Below, piece after piece: positions 17,212 to 25,372 of a stretch of DNA of 64,000 bases. This DNA comes from Lacibacter cauensis (GTDB lineage Bacteria; Bacteroidota; Bacteroidia; Chitinophagales; Chitinophagaceae). The notes beneath the pieces are model-generated. The model saw nothing but the letters and a program-made list of their open reading frames with translations. It ran no database searches and was not told where the DNA came from. Positions within the stretch are counted from its first letter, which is position 1. Each line of letters begins with the position of its first letter. The stretch spans positions 186,001-250,000 of the forward strand of contig NZ_VLLE01000005.1 of NCBI RefSeq assembly GCF_007830055.1, in the 5' to 3' direction. A program made the translations under genes and the position numbers.

Positions 17212-18207
17212 CTAAATAGCTTGTAAAAAAGCCATCACATCTACGCCGTCGGCATAATCTGTTAATGCAGGTTCTTGTGCATAACCAAATGGTATGGCCT
17301 GTGTGCCGGTAACAGCCTGCACCTGTTCATTATTCAGCAAATTAGCTGTTACTTCTTCGGGTGAGTTGTAGTAACTGTAATGGAGGGTGCCGATGGGTGA
17401 AAACAGCTGCTCGTTTTCTACAAGTACAATGCAATCATTCGTCATGTAATACACATTGTTCATTAAATAAATAGCGAGCTGGTAATCGTAATTGCTGCGA
17501 TACTTGTGATGATCGAACATCCACTTGTATTTCCGCAATGCATTTAACAGCGGAACAAAATCGTAGTTACGTGGCACATACAGTTTGGTAACGTTGCGGC
17601 AACCCAAACCAAAGTACAGCATTACATCATCTGCCAGTAATGAAAGTTGTTCTTCCGTTTCGTTACCGGTAAGCAACGCAACAGAGGTCCTGTTTTTACG
17701 GATGATGGAAGGGTAGCGGCCAAAATAATACTCAAAATAGCGGGCACTGTTATCGCTGCCGGTTGCAATGTACGCATCACAATCCTTCAGCATACTGCTG
17801 AATTGAATATGATTGGCTGTGTCAGGATTCCATTCTGTCATCTTCTGTACTAGATGTTTCAGCAATACCTCATCTTTCGAAGAAAGTTTGCATAATTGTT
17901 TGTGGCCGCTTACAAAAACCGTAAGCAAATCATGAAACCCAACCATCGGAATATTTCCCGCCATTACAATACCAACAGTCTTCGGCAATACATTGTCATC
18001 AAGATGATAGGAATCAACCCAGTTACGTAGTTTCGTCAGCTGTAAAAAGTTTTCAGCAATTGTAGTTGCTGCATTTTTAATAAATGCCTGTGTAAACCAG
18101 TTGTTTTGCTGTTCGGCTCTCTGGCAGGCCACTTGCCACTCGGGCGATTGCGAAGAAATATATTCACCAAGTTGCGATAAAATTTCCAGCCTTTGTTGTA
18201 AATTCAT
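17212..18207 (-). CDS. Acyl-CoA reductase (LuxC family)
   Basis: A 331-residue LuxC-type reductase related to aldehyde dehydrogenases, which uses NADPH to reduce an activated fatty acyl group to an aldehyde through a thioester on a Cys. The candidate nucleophile is Cys203 in YFGLGCRNVTKLYVP. VMAGNIPMVGFHDLL and ATGSDNSARYFEYYF form the nucleotide-binding part. There are no luxAB or luxDE genes, so luminescence is not implied; in Bacteroidota this family may feed lipid or aryl polyene-like pathways, but that is not shown here. It is divergent from a ferredoxin gene with 67 bp between the starts and overlapping promoter boxes, hinting at a functional pairing. Confidence 0.88.
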   Translation of the reverse strand: MNLQQRLEILSQLGEYISSQSPEWQVACQRAEQQNNWFTQAFIKNAATTIAENFLQLTKLRNWVDSYHLDDNVLPKTVGIVMAGNIPMVGFHDLLTVFVSGHKQLCKLSSKDEVLLKHLVQKMTEWNPDTANHIQFSSMLKDCDAYIATGSDNSARYFEYYFGRYPSIIRKNRTSVALLTGNETEEQLSLLADDVMLYFGLGCRNVTKLYVPRNYDFVPLLNALRKYKWMFDHHKYRSNYDYQLAIYLMNNVYYMTNDCIVLVENEQLFSPIGTLHYSYYNSPEEVTANLLNNEQVQAVTGTQAIPFGYAQEPALTDYADGVDVMAFLQAI

Positions 18208-18221
18208 TCAAAGCTTTAGTT

Positions 18222-18229
18222 TACATTTG
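18222..18229 (+). promoter_or_regulatory. -7 element of the ferredoxin promoter
   Basis: TACATTTG matches the consensus. TTG at 18196-18198 is 23 bp upstream, at the long end of accepted spacing. The leader to the ATG at 18275 would be about 40 nt. Confidence 0.45.
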
Positions 18230-18234
18230 AAATG

Positions 18235-18242
18235 CAAAAGTA
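18235..18242 (-). promoter_or_regulatory. -7 element of the luxC-type gene promoter
   Basis: Minus-strand TACTTTTG matches TAnnTTTG. A TTTG lies 15 bp upstream, a short spacing. Its box is 5 bp from the oppositely oriented ferredoxin box, so the two promoters should compete for polymerase. Confidence 0.45.
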
Positions 18243-18274
18243 AATCAAATCTAACCCCAAAAATTTCAAAGGTT

Positions 18275-18622
18275 ATGGCTATAAAAATTACAGAAGAATG
18301 TATCAACTGCGGGGCATGCGAACCCGAATGTCCGAACAATGCAATTTATGAAGGCGGTGTAGAATGGGCAATCGCTGATGGAACAACCGTTAAAGGATCT
18401 TATACCCTCATCGATGGTTCTGAGGTGGATGCTGCTGCCAAGCAATCACCGTTAAGCATGGATACGTATTATATTACTCCCAACAAATGCACCGAGTGTC
18501 AGGGTTTTCATGAAGAGCCGCAATGCGCTTCTGTTTGCCCGGTAGATTGCTGCGTTCCGGACGATATGTACCAGGAAACAGTAGATGCTTTGATGGCACG
18601 TAAAGAGCGCTTACACAGTTAG
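18275..18622 (+). CDS. Two-cluster 4Fe-4S ferredoxin
   Basis: A 115-residue dicluster ferredoxin. The N-terminal motif CINCGACEPECP provides four Cys; the second, CTECQGFHEEPQCASVCP, has an expanded spacing between its second and third Cys, as in ferredoxins of the Chromatium/Chlorobium type. About 40 residues separate the motifs, longer than in clostridial 2[4Fe-4S] ferredoxins. It carries electrons at low potential in the cytoplasm. The frame is open for 58 codons upstream, but the ATG at 18275 gives the family N-terminus (MAIKITEECINCG). It is divergent from the LuxC-type reductase and closed by a terminator. Confidence 0.95.
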   Translation: MAIKITEECINCGACEPECPNNAIYEGGVEWAIADGTTVKGSYTLIDGSEVDAAAKQSPLSMDTYYITPNKCTECQGFHEEPQCASVCPVDCCVPDDMYQETVDALMARKERLHS

Positions 18623-18696
18623 TCTTTTTTCAACCGATGGATGAGTTCCCGTAAGAACGATTCCGGAATACAGCGGGTGATATTTCCCGTTAAAAA

Positions 18697-18731
18697 AAGG
18701 TGAAGGCTTGAAAACCTTCACCTTGCTTTTT
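18697..18731 (+). terminator. Rho-independent terminator of the ferredoxin gene
   Basis: A 10-bp perfect stem (18697-18706 with 18715-18724), an 8-nt loop and a T-rich tail, 75 bp after the ferredoxin stop. Confidence 0.85.
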
Positions 18732-18744
18732 ATATCTTGCAGCA

Positions 18745-19239
18745 ATGAAGAAGTTTGCATATATCTTGCTGGCTGCAGCTGTTTTGTCTGCTTGTAATTG
18801 GGAGTTTAAAAAGCAGGAAAGCCCCGAAACACTTTCTGAACAATCTGAAAATACCGGTAACCAGCTCAACCAAATGCTTGATACGGATAAGGCTTTTTCT
18901 GCCGCCAGCGAAAAAGTTGGCATGAACAAAGCTTTTCTTGAATATGCAGCTGATGATGCCGTATTGTTGCGCCCCGGCTATATGCCTATTGTTGAAGCCG
19001 ATGTGATCAAATACCTCAACGCACAGGAGGATACTTCCTTTACGATGACATGGGAACCAATTGGTGCCGACATTGCCGCATCGGCCGATATGGGTTATAC
19101 CTACGGCGTTTACAAGGTTGTTACTGCCGATACAACATTGCGAGGAACCTACCTTAACGTATGGAAGAAGCAACAGGATGGTAAATGGAAATTTGTGATC
19201 GACTCGGGCAATGCAGGTGCAGAAAAGCAGGGAATGTAA
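18745..19239 (+). CDS. DUF4440/SnoaL-like lipoprotein
   Basis: A 164-residue lipoprotein: signal peptide with lipobox LSAC (Cys17), then a polar linker and an NTF2-like domain (about residues 45-155) of the DUF4440 type. Visible family features are the opening helix DTDKAFSAASEKVGMNKAFLEYAADDAVLLRPG, a central MTWEPIGADIAASADMGYTYG and the C-terminal YLNVWKKQQDGKWKFVIDSG. Such domains bind small ligands or act as scaffolds; no catalytic residues are evident. It is 87 bp upstream of ddl and probably shares its transcript. Confidence 0.78.
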   Translation: MKKFAYILLAAAVLSACNWEFKKQESPETLSEQSENTGNQLNQMLDTDKAFSAASEKVGMNKAFLEYAADDAVLLRPGYMPIVEADVIKYLNAQEDTSFTMTWEPIGADIAASADMGYTYGVYKVVTADTTLRGTYLNVWKKQQDGKWKFVIDSGNAGAEKQGM

Positions 19240-19326
19240 TATTTAGCGGCAGGGTTTTTGAATACAACATGCCCCGTAAAGAAAGCAGTAATCAGACATC
19301 AAACGAATACTTAAACAACCATCATC

Positions 19327-20328
19327 ATGAACGGACCCAAAAAAATAGCCTTGGTTACAGGTGGCTATAGTGGCGAAGCGGTTATTTCGTATAAAAGTGC
19401 AACAACCATTTTTAATCATCTCGATAAGTCGAAATACAATGTATACGTCATTGATGTTACCAAAGATGGTTGGTATTACAAAGCTGATAACGGTGAATTA
19501 TTTGCTGTTGACAAGAACGATTTCAGCATCAGCGTTAACAACCATAAAGTAACGTTCGATTGTGTATTCATCGGTATGCATGGTACACCTGGCGAAGATG
19601 GGAAGCTTCAAGGCTATTTCGATGTGCTTGGTTTACCATACACTTCGTGTAATGCTGCAACATCGGCCATTACATTCAATAAACGGTATACGGTTGCAGT
19701 TGCTGCATTTGCCGGTATCAATGTTGCCAAAAGTGTACACCTGTTTAAACAGCAGCCTTTCGATATCAACCAGTTTAACTTAAAACTGCCCGTGTTTGTA
19801 AAACCGAACAACGGCGGCAGCAGTATTGGCATGAGCAAGGTGAGTAAAACAGAAGATATTGCTGTTGCAATTGAAAAGGCATTTGCAGAAGACAACCAGG
19901 TATTGGTTGAAGAAATGATTACCGGTCGTGAATTTACCATTGGCGTATTTAAACATAAAGGTGAAATTGTTGCCATGCCAATGACGGAAGTAAAGGCCCA
20001 TGCAGATATGGAGTTTTTTGATTTTATTGCCAAATACCAGGGCAAGAGTACAGAAATAACTCCTGCAGAAGCAAGTGATGAGATGTATAAAAAAGTAAGC
20101 GATACAGCAAAGAAAGTATACGCTGTATTCAATTGCAGCGGTGTTATACGAATTGATTTTATTTACAATGAAGAACGCAACGAGCCGTTTATGTTGGAAA
20201 TAAATACCATTCCGGGGCAGAGCGATGCCAGCATTGTTCCGCAGCAGGTGAAAGCCATGGGATGGAAGCTTGAAGATTTTTATGCATCTTTAATTGAAGA
20301 AGCATTGGCCGATGCCGCTGTTAAATAA
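19327..20328 (+). CDS. ddl: D-alanine--D-alanine ligase
   Basis: ATP-grasp enzyme joining two D-Ala for peptidoglycan precursor synthesis in the cytoplasm. The 333-residue protein shows an N-terminal GGYSGEAVISYKSA (the family's GGxSxE start), HGTPGEDGKLQGYFD, VKPNNGGSSIGMSKV for the glycine-rich ATP loop, and FMLEINTIPGQSDASIVPQQ at the metal and substrate site. The final Ser-containing loop is normal for a D-Ala-D-Ala enzyme; no vancomycin-resistance-type signature was noticed. It heads a set with a PASTA protein 17 bp later, a linkage that makes sense for cell-wall synthesis. Confidence 0.96.
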   Translation: MNGPKKIALVTGGYSGEAVISYKSATTIFNHLDKSKYNVYVIDVTKDGWYYKADNGELFAVDKNDFSISVNNHKVTFDCVFIGMHGTPGEDGKLQGYFDVLGLPYTSCNAATSAITFNKRYTVAVAAFAGINVAKSVHLFKQQPFDINQFNLKLPVFVKPNNGGSSIGMSKVSKTEDIAVAIEKAFAEDNQVLVEEMITGREFTIGVFKHKGEIVAMPMTEVKAHADMEFFDFIAKYQGKSTEITPAEASDEMYKKVSDTAKKVYAVFNCSGVIRIDFIYNEERNEPFMLEINTIPGQSDASIVPQQVKAMGWKLEDFYASLIEEALADAAVK

Positions 20329-20345
20329 GTTTTAAAACAAATAAC

Positions 20346-21185
20346 GTGTTTCAATTTATTACTAAACGTTCCTTTTTTATAAACCTGCTGGTTGCGCTGT
20401 TACTGGGGCTTGCCATCGTGTTTGTGTTTTTTCAGTTGCTCGACAGCATTACACAGCATGGCAAGTATGCGAAAGTGCCCTCTGTAAAAGGCAAAACAAT
20501 TGAAGATGCTACAAAAGTGCTGGAAGCGCAGGGCTTTCGTGTAGATGTACAGGACAGTGTTTATTACGACAGTCTTCCAAAACTTTCTATTGTAAAACAA
20601 TCGCCGCAACCCGAAGAACTGGTGAAGGTGAACCGTACAATTTATCTTACTATTAACCGTGCAGAAGCTCCGCTGGTTAGCTTGCCCAACTTTGTAGGGC
20701 AAACCTACCGCAGCGTTCAGTTACAATTAAATACGCTTGGATTAAAACTGGGCGATACCACCACACGCCCTGATTTTGCTGTTGGCTCTGTATTGGAGCA
20801 GCTATACAATGGAGTAGCGGTAAAGCCCGGCGCTAAAATTCCAATGGGCAGCCGCATCAGCCTTGTAATAGGCGGAGGCATTAAGCAAACCGAATCTGCT
20901 GTTCCCTTGTTGTTAGGTCTTACATTTGCCGAAGCAAAGGTTGTACTTGAAAGTAACGATTTATTACTGGGAGCCGTGGTGGTTGATGGAGCGATCGCCG
21001 ACAGTGCATCGGCATTCATTATTAAACAGAATCCGCCTGTAAGAGATGATGAAGGAAGGCCGATACGTATCCGTGGCGGACAATTGATTGATGTATGGAT
21101 CAGCACAGACCGTTCAAAAATGGATAGTATTCCAAAGCCCAAAGCGGTAATGGAAAAGAAACCCGAAACTGTTAACGAATATTAA
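20346..21185 (+). CDS. Membrane-anchored PASTA-domain protein
   Basis: A 279-residue protein with one N-terminal membrane helix (about 10-32) and three PASTA domains in the periplasm (about 40-110, 112-180, 184-255). PASTA modules bind peptidoglycan fragments. There is no kinase or transpeptidase domain. The start is GTG at 20346; no nearby in-frame ATG exists, so initiation may be weak. The gene is 17 bp after ddl and 10 bp before the rhodanese gene. The context suggests a cell-wall sensing or scaffolding role, which is inference. Confidence 0.85.
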   Translation: MFQFITKRSFFINLLVALLLGLAIVFVFFQLLDSITQHGKYAKVPSVKGKTIEDATKVLEAQGFRVDVQDSVYYDSLPKLSIVKQSPQPEELVKVNRTIYLTINRAEAPLVSLPNFVGQTYRSVQLQLNTLGLKLGDTTTRPDFAVGSVLEQLYNGVAVKPGAKIPMGSRISLVIGGGIKQTESAVPLLLGLTFAEAKVVLESNDLLLGAVVVDGAIADSASAFIIKQNPPVRDDEGRPIRIRGGQLIDVWISTDRSKMDSIPKPKAVMEKKPETVNEY

Positions 21186-21195
21186 TATTATAAAC

Positions 21196-21501
21196 ATGAA
21201 GACAATTACAGCTGAAGAATTGAAGGCAAGAATAGATGCCGGCGAACAATTAAATATTGTAGATGTGCGTGAACCACACGAACACGAAGAGTTCAATATC
21301 GGCGGCACCTTGTATCCGCTTGGTCGTATTTTGTCGATGGATGTTGATGAACTGGAAAGCTTAAAAGATAAAGAGGTGATCTTCTATTGCCGCAGTGGTA
21401 ACCGCAGCGGACAAGCTTGTATGTTTGCAGAAACAATGGGCTTTACGAATGTTGTAAATCTTACAGGAGGTATGCTTAACTGGCGCCAGGTATTTGGTTA
21501 A
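21196..21501 (+). CDS. Single-domain rhodanese
   Basis: A 101-residue cytoplasmic rhodanese domain. The active-site loop is CRSGNRSG with Cys65, and the conserved N-terminal VDVREPHEHEEFNIGG is present. Rhodaneses carry a persulfide sulfur on the active Cys and hand it to acceptors such as thiols. The protein is the size of GlpE/PspE-like stand-alone forms. It closes the ddl operon; a wall-related function is not evident from sequence. Confidence 0.93.
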   Translation: MKTITAEELKARIDAGEQLNIVDVREPHEHEEFNIGGTLYPLGRILSMDVDELESLKDKEVIFYCRSGNRSGQACMFAETMGFTNVVNLTGGMLNWRQVFG

Positions 21502-21525
21502 TATAAATAACTAACTATGTGTTAT

Positions 21526-21563
21526 AAAAAGAACGGCCGCTGTTTACAGCGGCCGTTCTTTTA
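21526..21563. terminator. Bidirectional terminator between the rhodanese gene and the TonB receptor gene
   Basis: A 17-bp nearly uninterrupted stem (21526-21542 with 21547-21563, core GAACGGCCGCTG/CAGCGGCCGTTC) with a TTTA loop. A-runs and T-runs on either side serve both convergent transcripts. Confidence 0.9.
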
Positions 21564-21576
21564 TTATACCATATGC

Positions 21577-24000
21577 TTACAGCTTAATGGCAATGCCAGC
21601 CATAAAATTGCGACCCGCCATTGGGTAGTAATAGTTTTCGGTGATAGTTTGTCCGCCGTAGATATAGCCAAAGCTGTAGCCATTGGTTTCGTACATGCGG
21701 TTAAACAGGTTGTTTAGCTGGAAGTTGAGGTTTACTTCTTTTACTTTTTTAAAGCGAAGCTGGTAGCTGAAACGTAGATCGCTTACAAAAAACGGATCAA
21801 TGCTTCTTGCCTTATTGCCCGTATTGTCGAGGTACTGGCGTGATACATATTTATTCAGCAAACTGATTTCTCCGTTCTTAACCGGTATAAAGTTGAGTGT
21901 AATGCCCGCAACTGCTGATGGAGAAAAGGAGAGTGTTGTTGATGAGAACTTGTTCTCTTTCTGTCCGCCATTATCATAGTCATCAACAAATTCGGTGAAG
22001 TTGAGAATACGGTTACTGCTCAGCGTTAAATTACCGGTTGCATTAAACCAGCTGATGGGTTTTACGCCTGCCTGCAATTCCACACCTGCACGAAAACTCT
22101 TGGGTACATTGGTACGGGTATAAGCACCCACATCGTTTACTTTCCCGGTTAGCACAAGCTGGTTGTTGTAATACATATAATATCCGGTAATACTCCAGTT
22201 GTATTGTGCTTTGCGCTGTTCAATATTTACTTCAAAATCGTACAAGGTTTCGTGTTTAGGTTTTTGTGTAACACCTGCTTCAAAATCATCTCTGTTGGGT
22301 TCTTTATTACCGATGCTGAACGAGGCAAAACCTAACCATCCATTACTGTTTGCATAAGAAACTCCCAACTTCGGATTAATAAAGTTGAAGTTGCCACCTG
22401 ATTGTAAGGTTGGATTTTTACGGAAACCTTTGATTGTGTGGTTTACGTTACGGTACTGCACATCTGCAAATGCTTCCCAACGGCTGTTTAAACGGCGCTG
22501 GTATTTCGTATAAAAATTAAAGTCTGTTTTAAAAGCTGTGAGGTTATACCATTTGTAATCTTTCGGCACAGCAACTTCGCTCCATACAATTTTACCATAA
22601 TGTTTACCATCGTAACGGGTAAAAGCACCGCCAAATGTTAACTGATCATTGTTGTGTTTATATTGGGCTGAGAAGGTTGTGCCATAGAAATAATTATCTA
22701 ACCAAAGCTGGCGGATGATGTCGGCTGTAACAGCATTCAAACCATAATCATCCAGTGATTCACCACGCTTATATTCTTCGTAATAGCCTAAGCCACGTGT
22801 TAAGAAAAATGCGGTGTTAATGTTCCAGCTTTTGTTGATCTCGTGGTTAAACAGGAGTTGGTAATGCGTCTGGCGATAATTGTCTGTTTGATTGCCATAC
22901 CGGAAATAATTGTACGTACGGTTATTGTTGGGGTTGAACAGGTTGGCCGAATCTTCCGGCGTGTCATATAAATAGTAGTTGTTGTTGTAATGCTCTACAA
23001 GTTTTGTGGCATCACCTCTCAGTTTTGCTTCCGGAATACCATTCCATGCCTGGTAGGTTTTTTCTTTTCCTGTAAATGCATTCAGCCGTAGTGATGTTTT
23101 TTTGTTGATGTAAGCTGCGGATAAATAAGCCGAACGCAGATCGGATGCTCCTCTTTCAATAAAGCCGTCGCTGTTGATGAACGATACCCGGCCATCGATC
23201 GTAAAATGTTTGCCGATTAAACCAGAGCCCGCTTTAAGCGTATGCCGCCAGCTGCTGAAGCTGCCAAAACCGTTGGTGAGTTCTGCATAAGGCTTTTCGT
23301 TAAACTCGTTAGTGCTAAGGTTAAGTGTAGCGCCAAACGCACCGGCACCGTTTGAAGAAGTGCCCACACCACGTTGAATTTGGATGGAGTTTACAGACGA
23401 TGTAAAGTCGGGGAGGTTCACAAAAAATAAACCCTGGCTTTCGGCATCGTTATACGGAATACCGTTCAGCGTCATATTGATTCTTGTGGCATCGGTACCA
23501 CGTATGCGAATACCGGTGTAACCAATACCGTTACCTGCATCGGAGTTAATAACCACCGAAGGCGTTTGGTTAAGAATGAACGGCAGATCCTGGCCGGTAT
23601 TCATCTTTTCAATTTCTTTTTTCGAAAGATCAGTTTTGGCAAACGGCATACGGTCACCCGCACGAATAGCCATCACTTCAACAGGCTTCAGAAAAAGCGG
23701 TTGTGCTTCAAGCAGCACGTTCAGTTTTGTTTCTTTGTCGGTAACGGTTACTGTTTGTTCAAAAACTTTAAAGGCAACGGTGCTGATGCGAACAGTATAT
23801 GTTCCCTTTTGCCGTAGGCTGAGGTTAAATGCACCATTGCTGTTGGTTAATGTACTGCCATTGCCTGCAACCTCAACGGTAGCGCCGGAAATGGCTGTTT
23901 GATTGTTGTTTTTTTCGGTAACAATACCGCTCAGTTTGTACTGAGCAAATACCAGTTGTTGAGAAAGAATCATCAACATTCCCAGCATCAATTTTTTCAT
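21577..24000 (-). CDS. TonB-dependent outer-membrane receptor, probably for thiamine or a precursor
   Basis: An 807-residue TonB-dependent receptor. The signal peptide ends near LVFAQ; a carboxypeptidase-regulatory-like domain covers about 22-108. The plug follows (about 115-225, with LPFILNQTPSVVINSDAGNGIGYTGIRIRG), then the 22-strand barrel to the C-terminal GRNFMAGIAIKL. It is not a SusC: it is shorter and no SusD follows. A TPP riboswitch in its leader (24077-24180) makes thiamine or a thiamine precursor the likely ligand, as known for thiamine-regulated outer-membrane receptors in this phylum. No inner-membrane thiamine transporter lies beside it. Confidence 0.93.
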   Translation of the reverse strand: MKKLMLGMLMILSQQLVFAQYKLSGIVTEKNNNQTAISGATVEVAGNGSTLTNSNGAFNLSLRQKGTYTVRISTVAFKVFEQTVTVTDKETKLNVLLEAQPLFLKPVEVMAIRAGDRMPFAKTDLSKKEIEKMNTGQDLPFILNQTPSVVINSDAGNGIGYTGIRIRGTDATRINMTLNGIPYNDAESQGLFFVNLPDFTSSVNSIQIQRGVGTSSNGAGAFGATLNLSTNEFNEKPYAELTNGFGSFSSWRHTLKAGSGLIGKHFTIDGRVSFINSDGFIERGASDLRSAYLSAAYINKKTSLRLNAFTGKEKTYQAWNGIPEAKLRGDATKLVEHYNNNYYLYDTPEDSANLFNPNNNRTYNYFRYGNQTDNYRQTHYQLLFNHEINKSWNINTAFFLTRGLGYYEEYKRGESLDDYGLNAVTADIIRQLWLDNYFYGTTFSAQYKHNNDQLTFGGAFTRYDGKHYGKIVWSEVAVPKDYKWYNLTAFKTDFNFYTKYQRRLNSRWEAFADVQYRNVNHTIKGFRKNPTLQSGGNFNFINPKLGVSYANSNGWLGFASFSIGNKEPNRDDFEAGVTQKPKHETLYDFEVNIEQRKAQYNWSITGYYMYYNNQLVLTGKVNDVGAYTRTNVPKSFRAGVELQAGVKPISWFNATGNLTLSSNRILNFTEFVDDYDNGGQKENKFSSTTLSFSPSAVAGITLNFIPVKNGEISLLNKYVSRQYLDNTGNKARSIDPFFVSDLRFSYQLRFKKVKEVNLNFQLNNLFNRMYETNGYSFGYIYGGQTITENYYYPMAGRNFMAGIAIKL

Positions 24001-24076
24001 TGCAAATTCACTTTAACGGTTAAAAATTGAATTGGAAATGCTGCGTAACGGAGAGAGGAATATGCATAAAGGAACC

Positions 24077-24180
24077 TCCTTCCCTGCGCAGGCATTACCC
24101 TGATCAGGTTCTACGGGTTTGATCTCAGCCTCCGTGCAGGTTCCGGGCCCTGGAACCGACGGGTAAGCACCCCGGGGAAT
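24077..24180 (-). ncRNA. TPP riboswitch (THI element)
   Basis: Read on the minus strand, the leader has the TPP aptamer in order: GGGGTGC, then a P3 hairpin extended by GGTTCC/GGAACC, GGCTGAGA, ACCCGTAGAACCTGATC, GGGTAATGCCTGCGCAGGGAA. These are the universally conserved segments that bind the pyrimidine and pyrophosphate of TPP. UUCCC and GGGAA close P1. About 76 nt separate the aptamer from the receptor ATG and hold the expression platform. It should reduce receptor synthesis when TPP is plentiful. The whole 390-bp gap between the receptor and the GIN-domain gene holds this element, its promoter, and an AT-rich stretch with nothing recognised. Confidence 0.96.
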
Positions 24181-24217
24181 CTGTGCCGAAAGCCGGTTTA
24201 CCGCTCCTTCGACGCCG

Positions 24218-24225
24218 CAAAGATA
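24218..24225 (-). promoter_or_regulatory. -7 element upstream of the TPP riboswitch
   Basis: Minus-strand TATCTTTG matches the consensus; no clear TTG at -33. Transcription would start about 30 nt before the aptamer, giving a leader of about 210 nt. Confidence 0.55.
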
Positions 24226-24391
24226 AATTCTTTCAGCTTTGCTGTAACATTTTCGTAACATCTTTCGTACAACTATTACACAACAGCGGTTACAGCCTTG
24301 TTTAAGCTGATACTAAAGCAAGATTGTAGCTAGATTGTAATGGCGCATTCAATTAACAGTAACCATTAAACCTTATCTAAAATTTTACAAA

Positions 24392-25120
24392 ATGAAAAAA
24401 GTATTCAGCTTCATCGTATTAGCCGTTTTTGCTGCAGGGTTTGCTGCTGCCCAGGATGTAACCGTAATTAATGATAAAAATGCCGAACCCCGGAAGGTGA
24501 GTGCTTTTCATGGCATCAGGGTATCGAATGCATTTGACGTAATTATTAAACAGGGTAACGAAGAGGCCGTAGTGGTGAGTGCCAGCGAAGAAAAATACCG
24601 CAGCCGTATTAAAACAGAAGTGGTAGATGGTATCCTGCGTATCACATACGATAATGAAAGTATGTGGAAATGGAATGGCGAAAACAAAAAGCTGCGTGCG
24701 TATATTTCTGTAAAAGATATTGACAAGCTTGATATAAGCGGAGCGACTGATGTAAAAATTGATGGCGTTTTGAAAGGAACAAACCTGAAAGTGGACCTCA
24801 GCGGTGCTTCCAGTTTAAAAGGTGCGGTAGCTTATGAAAGTATCAGTATCGATCAGAGTGGAGCTTCCGATTCTAAGCTGTCGGGTTCGGTAAAAAACTT
24901 GGATATTGATGTAAGTGGCGCAAGCGATTTTAATTGTTTTGAACTTGTTGCGTACAATTGCAGAGCAGAGGCTTCAGGAGCATCCGATATTTTTGTTACT
25001 GTAAATAACGATTTAAAAGTAAACGCAAGTGGGGCCAGTGATGTACAATACAAGGGCACTGCTTCTATCAGCGATTTTAAAACAAGCGGAGCATCGAGCT
25101 TAAAGAAACGTACCAAATAA
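24392..25120 (+). CDS. Head GIN domain (DUF2807) secreted protein
   Basis: A 242-residue protein with a signal peptide (cut near GFAAAQ). It then has one DUF2807 'auto-transporter adhesin head GIN' domain: an N-terminal strand pair (FHGIRVSNAFDVIIKQGNEEAVVVSASEE in outline) followed by a beta-helix built from repeated S-G-A-S-D/S units (about 7 copies between residues 117 and 238). The repeats place a Gly-Ala turn every 20-22 residues, typical of a right-handed beta-solenoid. There is no lipobox or anchor, so it is periplasmic or secreted. Function is unknown in the family. A terminator follows it. Confidence 0.88.
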   Translation: MKKVFSFIVLAVFAAGFAAAQDVTVINDKNAEPRKVSAFHGIRVSNAFDVIIKQGNEEAVVVSASEEKYRSRIKTEVVDGILRITYDNESMWKWNGENKKLRAYISVKDIDKLDISGATDVKIDGVLKGTNLKVDLSGASSLKGAVAYESISIDQSGASDSKLSGSVKNLDIDVSGASDFNCFELVAYNCRAEASGASDIFVTVNNDLKVNASGASDVQYKGTASISDFKTSGASSLKKRTK

Positions 25121-25146
25121 GTTTTCGATAATTATCAATGATGAAG

Positions 25147-25180
25147 AAAAAGACAGAAATAATTTCTGTCTTTTTCTTTT
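25147..25180 (+). terminator. Rho-independent terminator
   Basis: A 13-bp stem (25147-25159 with 25163-25175; AAAAAGACAGAAA with TTTCTGTCTTTTT) and a continuing T-run separate the GIN-domain gene from the tRNA. Confidence 0.85.
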
Positions 25181-25185
25181 TTCTT

Positions 25186-25216
25186 TTGGGAGCTAAGTTG
25201 TTTACCCTTACCTTTG
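25186..25216 (+). promoter_or_regulatory. Promoter of the initiator tRNA gene
   Basis: TTG at 25186-25188 (within TTTTG), 20-bp spacer, TACCTTTG at 25209-25216. The expected start is only about 5 bp before the mature tRNA 5' end. It is the best-matching promoter in the window. Confidence 0.75.
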
Positions 25217-25226
25217 CAATCCATTC

Positions 25227-25298
<72 letters not shown>

Positions 25299-25304
25299 CA
25301 AAGG

Positions 25305-25336
25305 TCCCTCGCAAATGCGGGGGATTTTCTTTTTCA
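25305..25336 (+). terminator. Rho-independent terminator of the tRNA gene
   Basis: TCCCTCGC (25305-25312) pairs with GCGGGGGA (25317-25324), including one T-G pair, with an AAAT loop and a TTTTCTTTTT tail. Confidence 0.8.
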
Positions 25337-25372
25337 GCCAATAGCATGTAGCTTGCGGTAATAATCTTTTTT

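Noticed and set aside
18101-18274. In-frame N-terminal extension of the ferredoxin
   Set aside because: It overlaps the luxC-type gene and both promoters and does not resemble ferredoxin.
17212-18622. Bioluminescence locus because of LuxC
   Set aside because: No luciferase or transferase genes; LuxC-type reductases are common in non-luminous Bacteroidota.
24013-24261. 82-codon open frame upstream of the TonB receptor
   Set aside because: It runs through the TPP riboswitch and its promoter; its codons reflect RNA structure, not protein.
24700-25120. Tandem DNA repeats in the GIN-domain gene
   Set aside because: The repetition is at protein level (SGAS turns of a beta-solenoid); the DNA copies are diverged.
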